Both the position numbers and the translations under genes were made by a program. From assembly GCA_004143645.1 (NCBI GenBank), contig RXPK01000038.1, positions 1,037,980-1,101,979 on the forward strand: a stretch of DNA of 64,000 nucleotides. Reading direction: 5' to 3'. This document shows positions 1 to 12,844 of this stretch, piece by piece (position 1 is the first letter of the stretch; every line of letters begins with the position of its first letter). This DNA is from Protaetia brevitarsis. Lineage: Eukaryota > Arthropoda > Insecta > Coleoptera > Scarabaeidae. The notes beneath the pieces were generated by a model that was given only the letters and a program-made list of their open reading frames with translations, was not told where the DNA came from and did not search any database.

Positions 1-1384
1 TGAACCACTTTACTACCTTATCTAAATGGCCGCCACACGTCCTTTATTAATTTTTTTCGTATTACATGTTAATAAAATTTCTTGCAAATGTTATCGTTTC
101 TTGTTTGATGTAAAACTATCACATTGAATATAGGAAACATACAATAGGAAATTTTTGAAAACGGTATTTATTGGAACGGGAAATTATTTGAAGACGTTGA
201 ATATTTTTCCCTATGCGACTTTCTCAAGGAAAGATCCTGTCCTAATTATTTGTAACGCCTTGAGAGATCCTCCGGCTGAAACTCCCCATTGATGTTGATC
301 CTGAACCTGGCTGAGCGCGTTTAAACGACTTTTTTACACAATAAGGTATTACACGCCGATACGACCCTGAAGGACAACATATTATTTTAATCTAAATTCA
401 AAATACTATTTTATTTTGATTTCTATTCGCCGATTTTTGGTTAGAAGTTTTGTATATAACACCTACCATCTTGTGATGGTCTGCAAAAGCTTCTTCTGAG
501 TTGGTAATTTTAACTTATATAGTTCTATATGTATTCTTATGGCAAAAATCTGAATATCCAGTGATTTTTACTACTAAATGTTACATATGTTGTTAATTGA
601 AATCACGTTACTTGCCTGAGATCCTTTCTTATCTGTATTAATTTCCACTCCTAATTATTTCCTTCCATCATAAAATTAAAAGCCAACCTACGATATTTAT
701 ACACTGTTCAGAAGATTATTAAACACGCAATTTTATATTACATTGCATATTAGGGTAGATCGCAGACGACAGCAAATTCCCATGACATCCCTCCTACAAA
801 ATACATGACACTGGGATGATAAAATAAGAATTATAATAATTTATGCAGTGTATCGCATTTGTGCTGTTCTGAAACATGACACTATATTTATTTACTATAA
901 GAACTAAGTCAATCCTAAGCGCAAACTGCAACATAAATTCAAACTCATAGATGTTTATTAGAAATAGAAATTAATTAATTCATCATAAAACTTTATTTTA
1001 TGTTAATTATCTTCATAAAATAGAATTGGAATAGTATTGTTTTACTTTTTCATTTCAAACGCTCTGTGTTATTACTTAATAGGATTGCTAAAAATACTAA
1101 TTACCTATAATACCTTTAAAATATTTTAACATTCTCTAATAAACATCATTTTATTAAGTTGACATCTTTGTTAATTTAAGGTGAAGCTCACTGAAACGAC
1201 TGTTTGACACTCGGCAGTAGCTACTAGTATCAGGTTTTAAATGCTCCCACAGGGTACCGTTTAATTAGATTTCCAACTATTTCGAAATGTAATTACATGC
1301 ATAAACTATTACTTCCATATCTTGAAGTTAACTTAATTCTACGGCATTCATTTCATCGAAACTTTCTCTGCTCACCGGAACAAA
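1..1384. other. AT-rich non-coding stretch
   Basis: No frame longer than about 60 codons and no repeat or motif I can name. Short homopolymer runs and TTAATTAA-like words only. Probably intergenic or intronic. Confidence 0.6.
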
Positions 1385-1610
1385 TTATCCTATCATAAGT
1401 TCTCATTTCACAATTCGTAAATTCGCAGTGGCGACGGAATCGCTGACTTTCCAACTGCACCTTCGCAACTGAAACTCAGTCGCTCGAGTATAACGAGAAC
1501 CTGAAGGCTGATTGAGGCCGCGAAAAACTCCTCCTTTTCCTCACTTGATGGTTCTCGAGTAAGTAACAGGACGAGGGAGTAGAAACTCATTCATTTCGCA
1601 GAATGTGAAC
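1385..1610. other. Local GC-rich patch, unrecognised
   Basis: This stretch is visibly richer in G+C and CpG than its AT-rich flanks. It holds a 60-codon open frame on the minus strand (1408-1590) rich in Leu, Ser and Glu, with no family motif I recognise. It could be an untranslated exon, a promoter region or chance. Nothing in the sequence decides between these. Confidence 0.25.
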
Positions 1611-1667
1611 ATGTTAAATCCCTGAACTGTGCTTTATATGTCACGCGCGTGAATACATGTTACCTAG

Positions 1668-1704
1668 ATATGTATGTATTTGTATGCATGTACGTATGTA
1701 TATT
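1668..1704. repeat. Imperfect TATG/TACG microsatellite
   Basis: Tandem four-base words of the type TATG, interrupted by GCATG and TACG. An ordinary decayed simple repeat. Confidence 0.7.
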
Positions 1705-1879
1705 ACTGGAATTCATATATCTGCCGTACTACTCATTATGTGATTGTAGATACGTATATTTCAAGGTTGTAGCAATGCTTATTTAGCAAAGGCTTGCATA
1801 AAAATATATTGAAATGTATAAACTTCTAATTGGAAATCAGGCTTTAGTGAAAATAATAAAAGCTGTTTTTTTAAAAGTA

Positions 1880-2462
1880 CACAGATAAAAATACGGAGTT
1901 GAATCTAACACCGTTTTAACTCTTTTCCGGTGTTCCCTCGCGACCATCCGTTCAAGGAGCCTCCATTTCGGAGTTAAATGTTTTGCTACTAAACGGATGG
2001 AATACAGAGATAATTTTGCTTTTCATAGGGGAAAAAACATCTTTAACCGAGGCAACCTAATCCGTTAAGGACCAATTTGTCTCTCTTATGCAGTTTTACT
2101 ATTTTGCAATAAATGTAAAAGTTTCCGAAATGGAGAAATTTTAACTCCTACTACTGTTATTAAAATGAATAACGGATGTTGTTTCCCCCATATGTATGCA
2201 ATGCTACTATCGTATCAGATAAAATTATCTCCGTTGCTAATGCAAGTAACTCCACTTGGAAATAATTACATCTGCAATAAACAAACGTTAACTCCGTTTC
2301 GGAATGTATTTCATCCTTTACACATGAATTTATTTCCGTTAAGAAGGTACCTGCCACAGAAAGAGAAGAGAATATCTCTCTAGTGAGAAGGTTTTTAACT
2401 CTATTTTTATGTTAACTAGCTCCATAGTAGCTAAGTTTAACATCATATTGGAGTTAATCAAT
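1880..2462. repeat. Dense field of GGAGTTAA and CCGTTT words in both orientations
   Basis: About fifteen short blocks related to TTAACTCC, TTTCGGAG, CCGTTAA and CCGAAATGGAG occur on both strands within 580 bases, for example near 1899, 1960, 1990, 2060, 2125, 2170, 2230, 2288, 2333 and 2450. The spacing is irregular. I know no element with this structure. It may be a decayed array of short inverted units or a cluster of binding sites. A sparser version continues at 3120-3475. Confidence 0.45.
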
Positions 2463-2790
2463 GAGGGCTGTTCTATGTGGACAGAAGCACCTTGCTCAGT
2501 GCATTTATTCTATTATTTATCATTAAAAATGCATCAAAAATGTCGTCGAACCTCAAGTTCTTGAATTATTTTTGATATATTCCTAATGATTACTAGGATA
2601 GACACACTAAGCACGTCCTCTTCTGCGGTCACAGAGCAGCCGTCATTGGAATTGCTTTAATTTATCCATAATATAGTCGCTTCTTCGAGTTTGGTACCGA
2701 CCGTGGGTTGAAGGCACGACACAGTTGAAACACCACGGATTCAGCTAAGATAAACGTGCTTTTATTCAGGAGCTAACACCTAGAATGTAG
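2463..2790. other. Intergenic stretch without recognised features
   Basis: No extended frame or repeat. It lies on the 3' side of the candidate minus-strand exon that follows and could be intron. Confidence 0.4.
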
Positions 2791-2856
2791 TGGGGGCCAA
2801 TTAAAAATTGGTACATCGTAGATTGAAAATTAAATAAGGATGCACAAGTTTCTTAC

Positions 2857-2989
2857 CTGCTTTATCTACATCTGCCCTGGTGATGTTTGCTCCCATAACT
2901 CTTACCCATCTTTTACGGTTTTCGTACTTTACTCTGATGTGTATTTTATAAATTTCAGGTACAGTGCATACCGCCATATCCTTCTCCAT
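2857..2989 (-). CDS. Candidate first coding exon of an unidentified host gene
   Basis: On the minus strand an ATG at 2989 opens a 44-codon segment beginning MEKDMAVCTVPEIYKIHIRV. It ends at a strong splice donor, GCAG followed by GTAAGA, with the exon ending at 2857. The start context is favourable: A at -3 and G at +4. Amino-acid composition is mixed and protein-like, with a basic stretch KYENRKRWVRV. The 70 bases upstream contain GCGCATG and GCGCATGTGC words resembling NRF-1 sites, which fits a TATA-less promoter. I do not recognise the family. No partner exon could be identified further along the minus strand (lower coordinates), so this may be a pseudo-exon or a chance frame. Confidence 0.35.
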
Positions 2990-3119
2990 TCTCGAACTAT
3001 TGCAAAGTGACTACGTCCAGACTTGTTGCACATGCGCTGCACTAATATCGCTTTAATAAATGCGCATGCCCTATGTAAACTTGCAATTTTCAAATGTTTA
3101 GGGAAACAGTTACGATTTG

Positions 3120-3475
3120 GAGAACAAATGTTCCCAATCGGAGGTATCCTTTCCCTTTTTGGCGTTGAGGTATTAGAAATAGAAACATCTGTTAAGTAAA
3201 CAAATTATCACCTCCGTGAAGCAGAAAATATAATGCAATGTTAGGGATATTTGTTCACATTTAGGGCTTAAATACGGTAGTGTAGATGCGGAGAGAAAGC
3301 GGAGATTATTTCTTCCTTGAAAATCGTGTTAGAACGCGGAGTAAATTCAATCTCTCCGTTTTGGTTGAGATTTTGTACAAAACCGAGGAAATACTTTCTG
3401 TTTTCAGCTATGCCAACTCCTTTTTGGAACAAAATATTTCCAAAACGGAGACTCCCTATTTCACTCCCTCAAATT
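3120..3475. repeat. Second, sparser field of CGGAG/CTCCG words
   Basis: Words such as CGGAGGTAT, ACCTCCGTG, GCGGAGAGAAAGCGGAGA, CTCCGTTTTGG and AAACGGAGACTCC recur here in both orientations. Two overlapping plus-strand frames of 87 and 90 codons run through it but resemble no family. They are probably by-products of the repeats. Confidence 0.35.
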
Positions 3476-3559
3476 TTTACCTGTGTAGCATTAGTTTTTT
3501 TATACATAACTTTATATCGCTACTTAAAGGTATTCCCGATCCAGTATAATAGAGTGAGA

Positions 3560-6500
3560 ACTGCACGCTACATATTTTTAATGACATAGAAGGGCACTAA
3601 GAAAGGATTAGAGAATAAATATGAAATAAAGTTCAAAGTGTTATATTGTTTGTTTGTTAGTGTATCTAGTTGCTTTTACAAACATTCAACTCGGAAAGAG
3701 GTTGTTAACTTGTATTACTATAAATTTACATCTACTTAACTTAAAATTTAATTATGTAAAAATATTTGAAAACTTTCTACTTTCAATACACAAACCTTTT
3801 AAAAATGTAGATCAGATCATCCGACTGATAAAGGATTCTGTCCAGACTTTTTTACGATCCCGTACTAACTGTAAGTAAAAAAGCTAAAGAAATATGCTAC
3901 AACCGGTAATTGGTATCGAATTCGTGAGTGGTGACTAGCAGTTAAATTGGAGCGCGGTAAGTAGTGAAAATAAATATATTCATAAAATCCTACTAAAATT
4001 CTGAATATCAAATCAAGGTTTATATTATTGTGATTCTCCGGCTATATGCTTTTTACGGGCATAAGGAAAATAAATAAGTAACTTTCTTTAATAAAACAGT
4101 GCAATCATTAATAACATGTATAATTCATGAACAAGTCTATACAGGAAATATATAAAAAAGTATGAGAACTCTTACTCAGGGTGAGTATAGCTATTTGGGA
4201 TATTCAAACAAGTATTATCAATTATCCAGTATAACTTAGATCCTTTTATTCAAATATGAACTTTTAAAATCTCCCGCGCTATCATAAGGGAATAGAAAAC
4301 CACCAACCACGTTTGCCAATTTACAAAAGCTCAGAATTTAAATCTCATACGAAATAATAATAATTTAAACAATGTTTTGACCAGATACCTCGTTTTCCGG
4401 TTTATACAAATGCCAGAGTACCTCTGAATGTGATTTCCTTGTAGTGACAATCCAGATTCGCTCGTATATTCACCTCCTTCGTTACATTCAGGATGTATGA
4501 TTAGACTCGGGACAGCAAACACATGTAAAATCCCATGTAAAACATGTACCCAGATATAGTAAACACCAAATTCGTGAATTTATCCCCTACGATACCAGAT
4601 ATACCCCCGCAATATGGTTTAATTCATTTATATCTGATGAGAAAATGACACAGCTTTTTCTAAGACTTTTATCAACTATCAACACGTAACCAAGGATTTT
4701 CATACATTTTCTTTATACGAATCACTTTGAGTCACTCCCTATTCAATTAAAATAGTTACCTAGGATACCAGGCTACCGTACAGTCGTCAGACGATAAATT
4801 ATATTCAACTTCCATGACTATTAGTGTGAATTAATCCAGATTATACTGGACTTACAAACAGGTGCGTACATAAAATAGTAATTGCATTTCAATATGGTTG
4901 GTAGCTTTCCTCTTATGAAACACAGCAATATATACCTTTAACGTTGGGTATATGTATAATTTTAACGGTTTAACTTATATGAAATTAGCTAAACGTCTAG
5001 ATTCTATTTTATGAAAATAAATAATTCAAAAAGCGAAGTTCTAATTAATTAACACGGTTGTCGTAATTAGTGTCTACAGAAAATATTGGCTTGCTAAATA
5101 TGAATTTCTTAATAATTTTCTGGATATACAACTCCCTGCAAACAACTGAAAACAAAACAAGAGAGGCTTTATATTTAGCTAATTAAGCTCATTCTAGTTA
5201 CCCGACAGACACGTTTTTATTAAACATGGCCACCAATTACTTACATCTTATTTTCTTTCTACCGTATAAGAGTGTTTTACAACCCATGGAACTAAAGTGA
5301 TCAGCTTGATTGTTGGTTGGCAATATTTTATACCGTTGAATTCGAAAGAATGATTAAATATAATATAATAGTTAACCACCTGAATAATTAAATATGGTTG
5401 GGGAAGAAATTCTTCAAAAAATTCTATAATTTTCTTTAATAATAACAAAGGTATAGAAAGAATAGGTTCATTCGTAACGCATCCGCTAAACATTTACTTA
5501 AAATCCATTTAGAAGGGTTCTTATTTGAATTGAAATATCCATTTTATTCCGAATTAGATGTTGTATTAAAATAGCCAAACAACGGACTTATTAAGAGATC
5601 GTTTAGAAGTTACACAACCATAGCATAACAACACGAAGGTAAGCTGCTTTGGAATAAACATGAATAAAGTGATCAGACGTCTGCTTACATGAGCCGCACT
5701 CGTCTCCCGCTATGCAGAACGTTTAGCCATAATATATCTTTAAGGCAGTAAAATAATTCCCTCCGATTCGTGTGTATAGTATTTACTATCAGTGTTAGTC
5801 GAGTCTTGATGCAAGATAGTATTCTCCGTTAATATTTTACGCATTGCAAATGTAATACAATGTCGGGCGTAGAAAATCCCACAAAACGATCATTGTTTTC
5901 TAATGTAGAAAATTAGATCGGCGAATTCCAACATTTACATTATGGTGCTGCCAAAATAGTTTTGTACACTGTGCAATAAACAGTTATTGTGTTGGCACAA
6001 ATCGAATTACACTATATATAATATTGATGAATTTCTTGCAAATAACAGTTTTTGAGATGCTGTGTGTGTAATTTTAGCTTCGTGAACTTTAATAGTGTGT
6101 TCATTATTGCTATTATTCACTTTATTGTGTATGTGATAGAAGGCGAAATTTTGAGTAGGTACTGTTGTTTAGGTAAGTTGTTATTGTTTATATTTCATAA
6201 ATGTGAAAGAATTAATAAATTTCTTTTATTCACGTCGTTGTATATCTTTCTTTAATGGCTGTCTTCTTTTATTTGATACTTTACAACGTTGTTTCATCGG
6301 TGTGTATAGCTTCGCTTTTATTAAGTTCTAGGTATGCGCAAAACTTGTTTTGGAATGAACCAAGAAAGAAAACAAGACTACAATACGTTATTTTGCTGTC
6401 AGAATATGCTCCAATAATTCTAAGAATAATGAGAGATTGGTTCCCTTTTCCTTGCGCAAGATGAAACACGGCGAGTATTTACCGATATTCCTTTTACCAA

Positions 6501-6730
6501 GTGTATTAAATTTTCCATTTTGTTTTATAGTGCTTTACAGAGAAACGCAATTCTTAAGAAATCATTTAAAATCATATTTGAAATCACTGCTAAGATTACA
6601 TTATTGTTTGTCGATTTCTACTACAAATAGTAGCCTTGGTATTCCGATGTTAAAATCAATATCAAGTCAAGATTTTTTTTTAACTTGTATTATTACTATA
6701 TACCCGGTGTAAGATATAACAATATATAAC
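3560..6730. other. AT-rich non-coding stretch
   Basis: Several short open frames (60-90 codons) occur, but none shows a motif, and overlapping frames on both strands look equally poor. I see no inverted repeat or named element. Probably intergenic or intronic. Confidence 0.5.
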
Positions 6731-6734
6731 TTTT

Positions 6735-7166
6735 GGATATGAAAAATGAAAATGTTGGCACAACAAAAATTATTATTTTCAACTTTTTGCATTCACTCAA
6801 CCAATTTTTGTTTAAATCAACACACTTAAATCTTATTGCAAAACAGTAACCTCATTGAAAGAAAACGCATATTTTAGTTGAATTATATATATTAGGTAAT
6901 TCAAACAATTATTTGCTTTAACCGTCAGTGGAACTACAAAATTAGTTAACTGAATGCATTGTGCGGCCGATTTGAACAAACATTTATTTTAATTCAACAT
7001 TAAGATTATTGGATGAACCACAATTGTAGATTGATTCAAAATATTACTGTGACTAATTTTGCGTAATTGATTTAAACATTCCGGTGGTTTGAGCATATTT
7101 AAATACAAAAATTTGTTGAGTGAACCAATTGTTGGTTGAATGAACACATCTTTTTTTCTCGGTGTA
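6735..7166. mobile_element. Non-autonomous inverted-repeat element, TACACYGAGAAAA family
   Basis: The right end read inward is TACACCGAGAAAAAAAGATG, followed by a CACTCAACAAATTTTTG block. The left side has the matching CACTCAACCAATTTTTG block (about 6793) and a decayed terminal sequence GAAAAATGAAAATGTTGG (about 6744). The interior is packed with GTTCAATCAAC-like words typical of subterminal repeats, and no coding capacity remains. The same terminal sequence ends the elements at 16.8 and 51.36 kb. I cannot place the family in a named superfamily. Confidence 0.55.
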
Positions 7167-7169
7167 CTT

Positions 7170-8265
7170 GTAATGGTTCCTAAGGTTTTCAGTGTTGCAT
7201 TACATTTTTAGCAACAGGTTAATATGTTGCAGAAAGAACTTTTTGTTGCATCAGAGTAGTGTAATCTATTTGTACTTGATGTTTTGTTAGGCATAACTGC
7301 AAACTTGTCCAGGAACGTTTATTAAGTATTAGGAAAATAGTTTGTAAAAACACCAAAGTAAGTTCTGTAAGACTATTGTTGTTATATAATTTATACAAAT
7401 CAAATAGTTATTTTACACAGACAACTTAAATCAGAGCCTAAATTTGAAATAGTTACTGACCAAAATTTTCCATCTATTGATGATATTATGTACATATAAT
7501 TCCAATCAAACTCAATGTCACCATTGAAAATTTGACACATTAACTTACAGTGGAGACACAGATTGTGCAGTAGGCTAATTAATTAATTTTTTATTTGCCC
7601 AAACAGAATCTCTAATGTTTTTATTGGGCGGAGCAGTTGTGATGTTGGACTAAATTTTTTTTTTACCTTTTTTTTCTTTAAAAATACTATTCTCACAAAC
7701 AAAAAAACCTGTAAATCCGTAGTAATTTGAAATTTTTCTTTCGAATAAAAAAAATAATAAAAGAGATTTGGTTCTCGACCCTATTCTGACATATAAACAT
7801 GTCAAAAAGGTTAGTTATAATTTCAGTGTTTAAAACCTTGCCAGTGTGTAAACGCCATAGCAATATATATCCCTTTTTTTTATTGTATACCACGATCAAT
7901 TCTGGCGATGGCATTCCGCCAGCTAGTTTCAGTGCACATTAAAACATTATTGTAAGGAATAAGAGAATCATTTTCGCATAATATTCAAATTTATGTTTTT
8001 TAAGCGAAGGAAAATGCAGTAAACACCGTTTTTGTATTTATCAACTGAAAACTTTCTTTGTTTATCCGAATCTTTGTTCTAATTTTCATAAAAAAAAATG
8101 TATATATAGAAGAAAATGAGATGTACTATATTTAAAATATTATTACTACCTTGGATCAAGTGAGTATCCTTCAGGAAATGCAGCTCCCTTTTCAAGTTTA
8201 AACTTTAATTATTAACGGATTTTTAATCCTTCATCCACACACAAAGTGAACCCTATTTTGGGAAG
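7170..8265. other. AT-rich non-coding stretch
   Basis: No feature recognised. One 73-codon minus frame at 7693-7914 has no family motif. Confidence 0.5.
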
Positions 8266-8269
8266 TTAA

Positions 8270-8545
8270 TACCTCACCTCCAGCCAATAATACAGCCAGT
8301 CCATGGGAGCTTAATTAGAGATTCCTTAATTATCTTCGACGTAAAATCGGGATAACGTCTCAGAGAGTAACGCTGAAGGTGAGAGCTGCCGGGCAAGCAA
8401 ACAAACGCGCGCTTACGGGACCAACGGGAACTGCCGTGTAGTCCTGACGTTGTTTTGTAGCTGTAATGACGTTTTTGGGAAACCGGGAAAGGTCTACCGC
8501 AGGCGACTTCTAACAGATCCTATGGCGATGGGTTCGAGGTTGATT
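8270..8545. promoter_or_regulatory. GC-richer block with paired TTAATTA words
   Basis: Two homeodomain-type words TTAATTA lie 15 bases apart (8311 and 8326) in a block distinctly less AT-rich than its surroundings, followed by CpG-bearing sequence to about 8545. No frame is open through it. This fits a conserved non-coding or enhancer-like block, but TTAATTA words are common in AT-rich DNA. Confidence 0.2.
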
Positions 8546-9470
8546 GCTTGGATAAATTTACATTGAAATTGACGAGGATCGGTGTTCGGATTATCTTATT
8601 TGATTATTTACGTATATACGTAAATGTTTCGATTTAGTGCCGGTCGAATTTAAATTTACAATTTGACATTGAACTAAGGACCATCACATTAATGCGTATT
8701 AGTTTTGAGAGTTATAGATCTGTTTTTAAATTTGCAGCATAAATAAAAAAAAATAACTGGTGAGAGAACAAATATGTTTAAATATCTAACAGACAAACAA
8801 TAGTAATCATTTTGATTAACAATTACTCCCTTTGGTTCTTTATAACATGTTTTGAAAACTGCAGTTTTGGTACATATTGCTTTGTTCATTTTTTCATTAT
8901 TAAGGAATATATTTTATGAGTCATTACGTTGTAAATTGTTTAAAAAAACTGTTGTTAAAGTGAAACCAATATCTTTTATTTATTTTGTTTATTAGTCAAT
9001 ATACAGGGTCGTATTTCATATTTTTCAATACTCATTACCACACATCCTGAGGGAGGTTGTATAACCGATAAAAAAATTTACGGCGCCCAACAGCTTTATC
9101 ATTTGCATAATTAAATTATCGACCCATTACAAATTTTAAATATTCACTAAACTTCCTCGTTTCCTACACTACCTATAGTTGAACAACAAATTTAAGTTTT
9201 CATTCTCTTGAGAAACAGAAATCATTTTTATGAAAGAAAAAAGGGAAAAATATGTATGGAGCTTTCTCCTTTTCTCTTTCATAAAAACAATTTCTATTTT
9301 TCAAGATAGTGAGTGCTAAGTAAACATTTTAAACATTATATTCGTTTATTTCACATCGAAATGAATAGGAATTAACTATTTGTAACTCGGTTAGATTTTA
9401 ACTGTCGATCAGTGCTAACTATTGGTAGATATTTAGTACAGATATCTTGACCCAAAAGATAACGAAAAAC
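8546..9470. other. AT-rich non-coding stretch
   Basis: No feature recognised, apart from a near-palindromic pair of AAAAGG/CTCTTTTC words near 9230-9290. Confidence 0.4.
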
Positions 9471-9484
9471 ATTGTAGTAATAGT

Positions 9485-10745
9485 GGTAGAGGCCGCGAGT
9501 TCGAATCTTAGTCTGTCAGTTACGGTAATTGATTTTTTTTTAGGCCATAATAATAATTAAGAGGGAGATTTGGCTCTGCGTGTGTAGATGAGAAGCAGTA
9601 AAATGCTTTGGCTCTATCTACCCCGAAAAATATTCTTATTCTGTTATATCCCCTGCATCGAGTTGTAATTTGTACAGTAGGCGATATTATTATTCACTCG
9701 AACGACTGGCTCCTTATACCTTTCGGTGTCGGGTATTTCTTCCCTTATCATGTGTGCACCCACTCTGACCATTTCTTTCTATCTCTTGCAAGTAACCTGC
9801 CTCCTGTACTGTTTTTCCTTTCTTTTCTATTATTTTTGCCACTTTTCCTTTGTATCCTGGCTTCCCATATACATTTCCCCGGCATTTCTTCTCCCATTCT
9901 TTTCAAGTGTCCTCACCATCTCAATTGTTTTTCTTCTATGTGTTCGAGAATCGCCTTACAGTTTAATTCTTCTCTGATATCTATATTTTTTACTCTCTCC
10001 CTCAACGTCACTCCTTTAACTGTTCTCAAATATTTCATTTCCAGAGTTTGGATTTTGCTTTTCATGTCCCTTGTTAGTTTCCAGGATTCACTTCCGTATG
10101 TGAGCGTCGGCTTATATATTACATTAAATATTGTCATTTTCGTTTTTCTTGAAATTTCTTTTTTGTTAAGAACTTATGCTGAATGCTATGCTATAACTTA
10201 TTAGTTTTGTTGGTCCTATTATTTATATCGATATCTTGTGCCTCCCGTTGTTCTCTATGGTGTCTCCTAAGTACCGGAACTGGTTCACTTGTTCTATCTG
10301 GACTCCATCAATTTGAATATTCGCCCTCTGTTGATCTTGTGCAGCTACCATGATCTTCATCTTTGCGGTATTAATATTGATTCCATGCTTCTTTAGGGTT
10401 TCATTCCATGTTTCTAAATTACTTTGCAAGTCTTCTTCTTTTTCTGCCATAATTACTATGTCATCTGCATACGCACATTCTGTTATTGTTACACTTTTTA
10501 AATTTCTATAGCCTACATGCATTTTCTTTACTTTTGGCACGTTTTCTCTTATAATGTCGTCCATGAATATATTAAATAGAAGTGGGCTCATTACACCTCC
10601 TTGTCGTAATCCTTCGTTTGTTACATACTCAGTTGATTCCATGTTTTTGGGACTGTAATGTAATTTTTATTCTCTTTATATAAACTTCTAACGACCCTTA
10701 TTAACTTTTGATTTACTCGTCGGTGACTGTACAGCCGTCGACATT
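9485..10745 (-). pseudogene. 5'-truncated RTE-like non-LTR retrotransposon, reverse transcriptase and C-terminal tail
   Basis: Read on the minus strand from 10740 downward there is a frame with VVRSLYKENKNYITV (about 10720-10655). A frameshift near 10640 leads to EGLRQGGVMSPLLFNIFMDD and the catalytic block ECAYADDIVIMA (10642-10223), ending FRYLGDTIENNG. A second shift lies near 10200-10140. The third frame, 10137-9913, has YGSESWKLTRDMKSKIQTLE and ends at KQLRW. A last decayed frame below 9912 starts GHV-like and includes RKEKQYRRQVTCK. These are the palm, thumb and C-terminal blocks of RTE-clade endonuclease/reverse transcriptases of insects. The endonuclease half is missing, as expected for a 5'-truncated insertion. 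The long plus-strand frame at 9608-10204 is only the antisense of this element. The 3' boundary near 9485 is approximate. Confidence 0.85.
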
Positions 10746-12610
10746 AATATTTAGCACTATCAAAGCGTCGAGTCAATCGTTCGAGTGCTGTTGTTGTTTG
10801 AATATGTATTAACTCTATTTCGCGAAAAAGTTATGGCGCCTGTCCAATCATAAAACACACAAAAAAAACATTAATCAAACAGTTATTCATTTTTTGATTT
10901 ACTCGAGATCATTTATGATCGTCAAAAAATTATTAAATTTGAAAACTGTTACAACATACTACGGACCCCTATTAGGTTACCGAAGAAGATTGTTTCGTCT
11001 TCCTTTTTAGCAATTATCTGCTTGAAAACTATGAACGTTATAAAGTTAAAACTTTCTAAAATTCGACACAAAACTTTAAAACTTTAAACATGAAAATTAG
11101 AAAAATATTTGCAAAATAATGACACTGATACCTCTATAAATACACGGCTTAAGAAGCTTGTCAATTCTTGTAGAGGTAAATAATATATTTAAAACTAATA
11201 AGTAGGTTTTTAATATAAAACTTGCTGTATACAAGAAAAACTAGTAAGTTTTCCAAATATTTTTATCTAAACCACATAACATAGTTTTACTGAATTTTCT
11301 ACTGTGATCTGGTAACGATTAGATCACAACCAATTTCAAAACCTGCTCAAATATTTTTGGTAAAGCTAATAATTTTGTGAAGCATGAGGTGTATATAGTG
11401 TAAAAATTATTTGGATTAACGGTTTCTAATTGATTGTAAAAAACGAAAAAGAAAAAATATAACGTTCGGTTTAAGTAATGTTTATTCATTACTCAATAAT
11501 TTAGAAGTAGCAGCTAGCATGCATGGTATTACATTTCATGAGACAACCTTTTTTTAAATTAAAAAAACGGGTCATAATAGTCATAAAAGATATTGAATTT
11601 TATGTGTTAGATAATTAAGTGAAAATAAATTACTCAGAATTTCTGTCCTTACTTTGCATGCATTGTTATATTCTACATTTAAAAAGTTTCTTTGTACCCT
11701 ACTTATTTCTTTTCTGCTTATAGAACTGAATGTTTTTCTTATCCCTATTTTCATTTCTTCTAGCTCGTGCAGACGGTTTTGATACATAGTACCTTTTAAT
11801 CTTCCCCAATAAATGATAATTTAAGCACGTAAGATGCGTTGATCTAGCTTTTAGCTGGCTATGATACTTAGGATCCGCTCCCAATCCATTAATTTGAAAA
11901 CATTTCTTCAATTTTTCATTCGCTTACATAGAAAAATGTGCAGCAGGTTCATGCTGGTGAGACCACATCTGGATTCTTGCTTTCAACTGCATGTTTTCAA
12001 GTAATATTGGTAATTCGTTTGTTAAAAAGGTTAATATATAAGCTCCCATATAACGTTTCCTTATTTCAGAATGGTAAATACTAAATTATGAAACTTAAAC
12101 AACAAAAATAAAATAACTGGCTCAAAGCAACAGTAAAACAACGAATAATGTAAAAACACTAGTATATAATAATAAAGAATCGTCTTACTGGATAGCAAAC
12201 ATAACCTGACTTTTCTTGATCAGTATAAAATAATATAACTATATTATAGCTAATTTTATAGCTCTCTATAAGAAATCTAATCAAATTGTCATACCTGAAT
12301 AAATAGTGATAAATATCTTGACAACGACTAAGAATTGACTTATTGATAAATAATTGATGCATCAAATGCCATAGTTGGAAATATGATGTTACGTTTGAAA
12401 AGAAATAATTTTCTAAGGTTGAAGGTTTCCACTTGAGCGATGAATTTTTGAACACTTTGTATAAAATTTAGTAGTTCTAGTTGATAGAATTTGGTATATA
12501 CGACCTTGTTTCATATAGTATAATACTTTGGCATCATTATATCTAATGGCTTAAACACTCGAATTTAGGTATAGATAACCTTAATAAAAATTGTATTAAA
12601 ATAATCATCG
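10746..12610. other. AT-rich non-coding stretch
   Basis: No feature recognised. Three minus-strand frames of 68-98 codons between 11581 and 12455 lack motifs and overlap each other. Confidence 0.45.
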
Positions 12611-12614
12611 ACGT

Positions 12615-12722
12615 AAGGAAAACCATATCTTTTCATTTAAAATAAGAAACTTCCTATCGGCTTCCAGTACATCAAAACGTTTCTGGAAGTTAAAAATATT
12701 TTTAGATGATTCTTTAGGTAGG
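12615..12722 (+). repeat. Dispersed repeat pair, copy 1
   Basis: This block, with CATTTAAAATAAGAAACTTC and GTTTCTGGAAGTTAAAAATA as landmarks, recurs in the same orientation at 13863-13976. Similarity covers about 100 bases with small gaps. Probably two decayed copies of one transposon end. Confidence 0.6.
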
Positions 12723-12844
12723 GTTTTTGCTATTAATTTGTTGGTTGTATTAGTCAAACTATAATATGTCTCGACATAAAGATAGTAGACGAGTGTAATT
12801 TATTAAAAAAATATGAGAAAATATTGTGATTTTAAAGTTTTTTT

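Noticed and set aside
9486..9510. tRNA-like B box GAGTTCGAATC
   Set aside because: A-box-like words are only about 15 bases upstream, too close for a tRNA or intact SINE, and no cloverleaf can be drawn.
9608..10204. The longest uninterrupted frame in the window apart from those spanning the gap, 198 codons on the plus strand
   Set aside because: It is the antisense of the RTE-like reverse transcriptase. The minus strand has the conserved blocks, and the plus translation is a run of hydrophobic residues from T/C-rich sequence.
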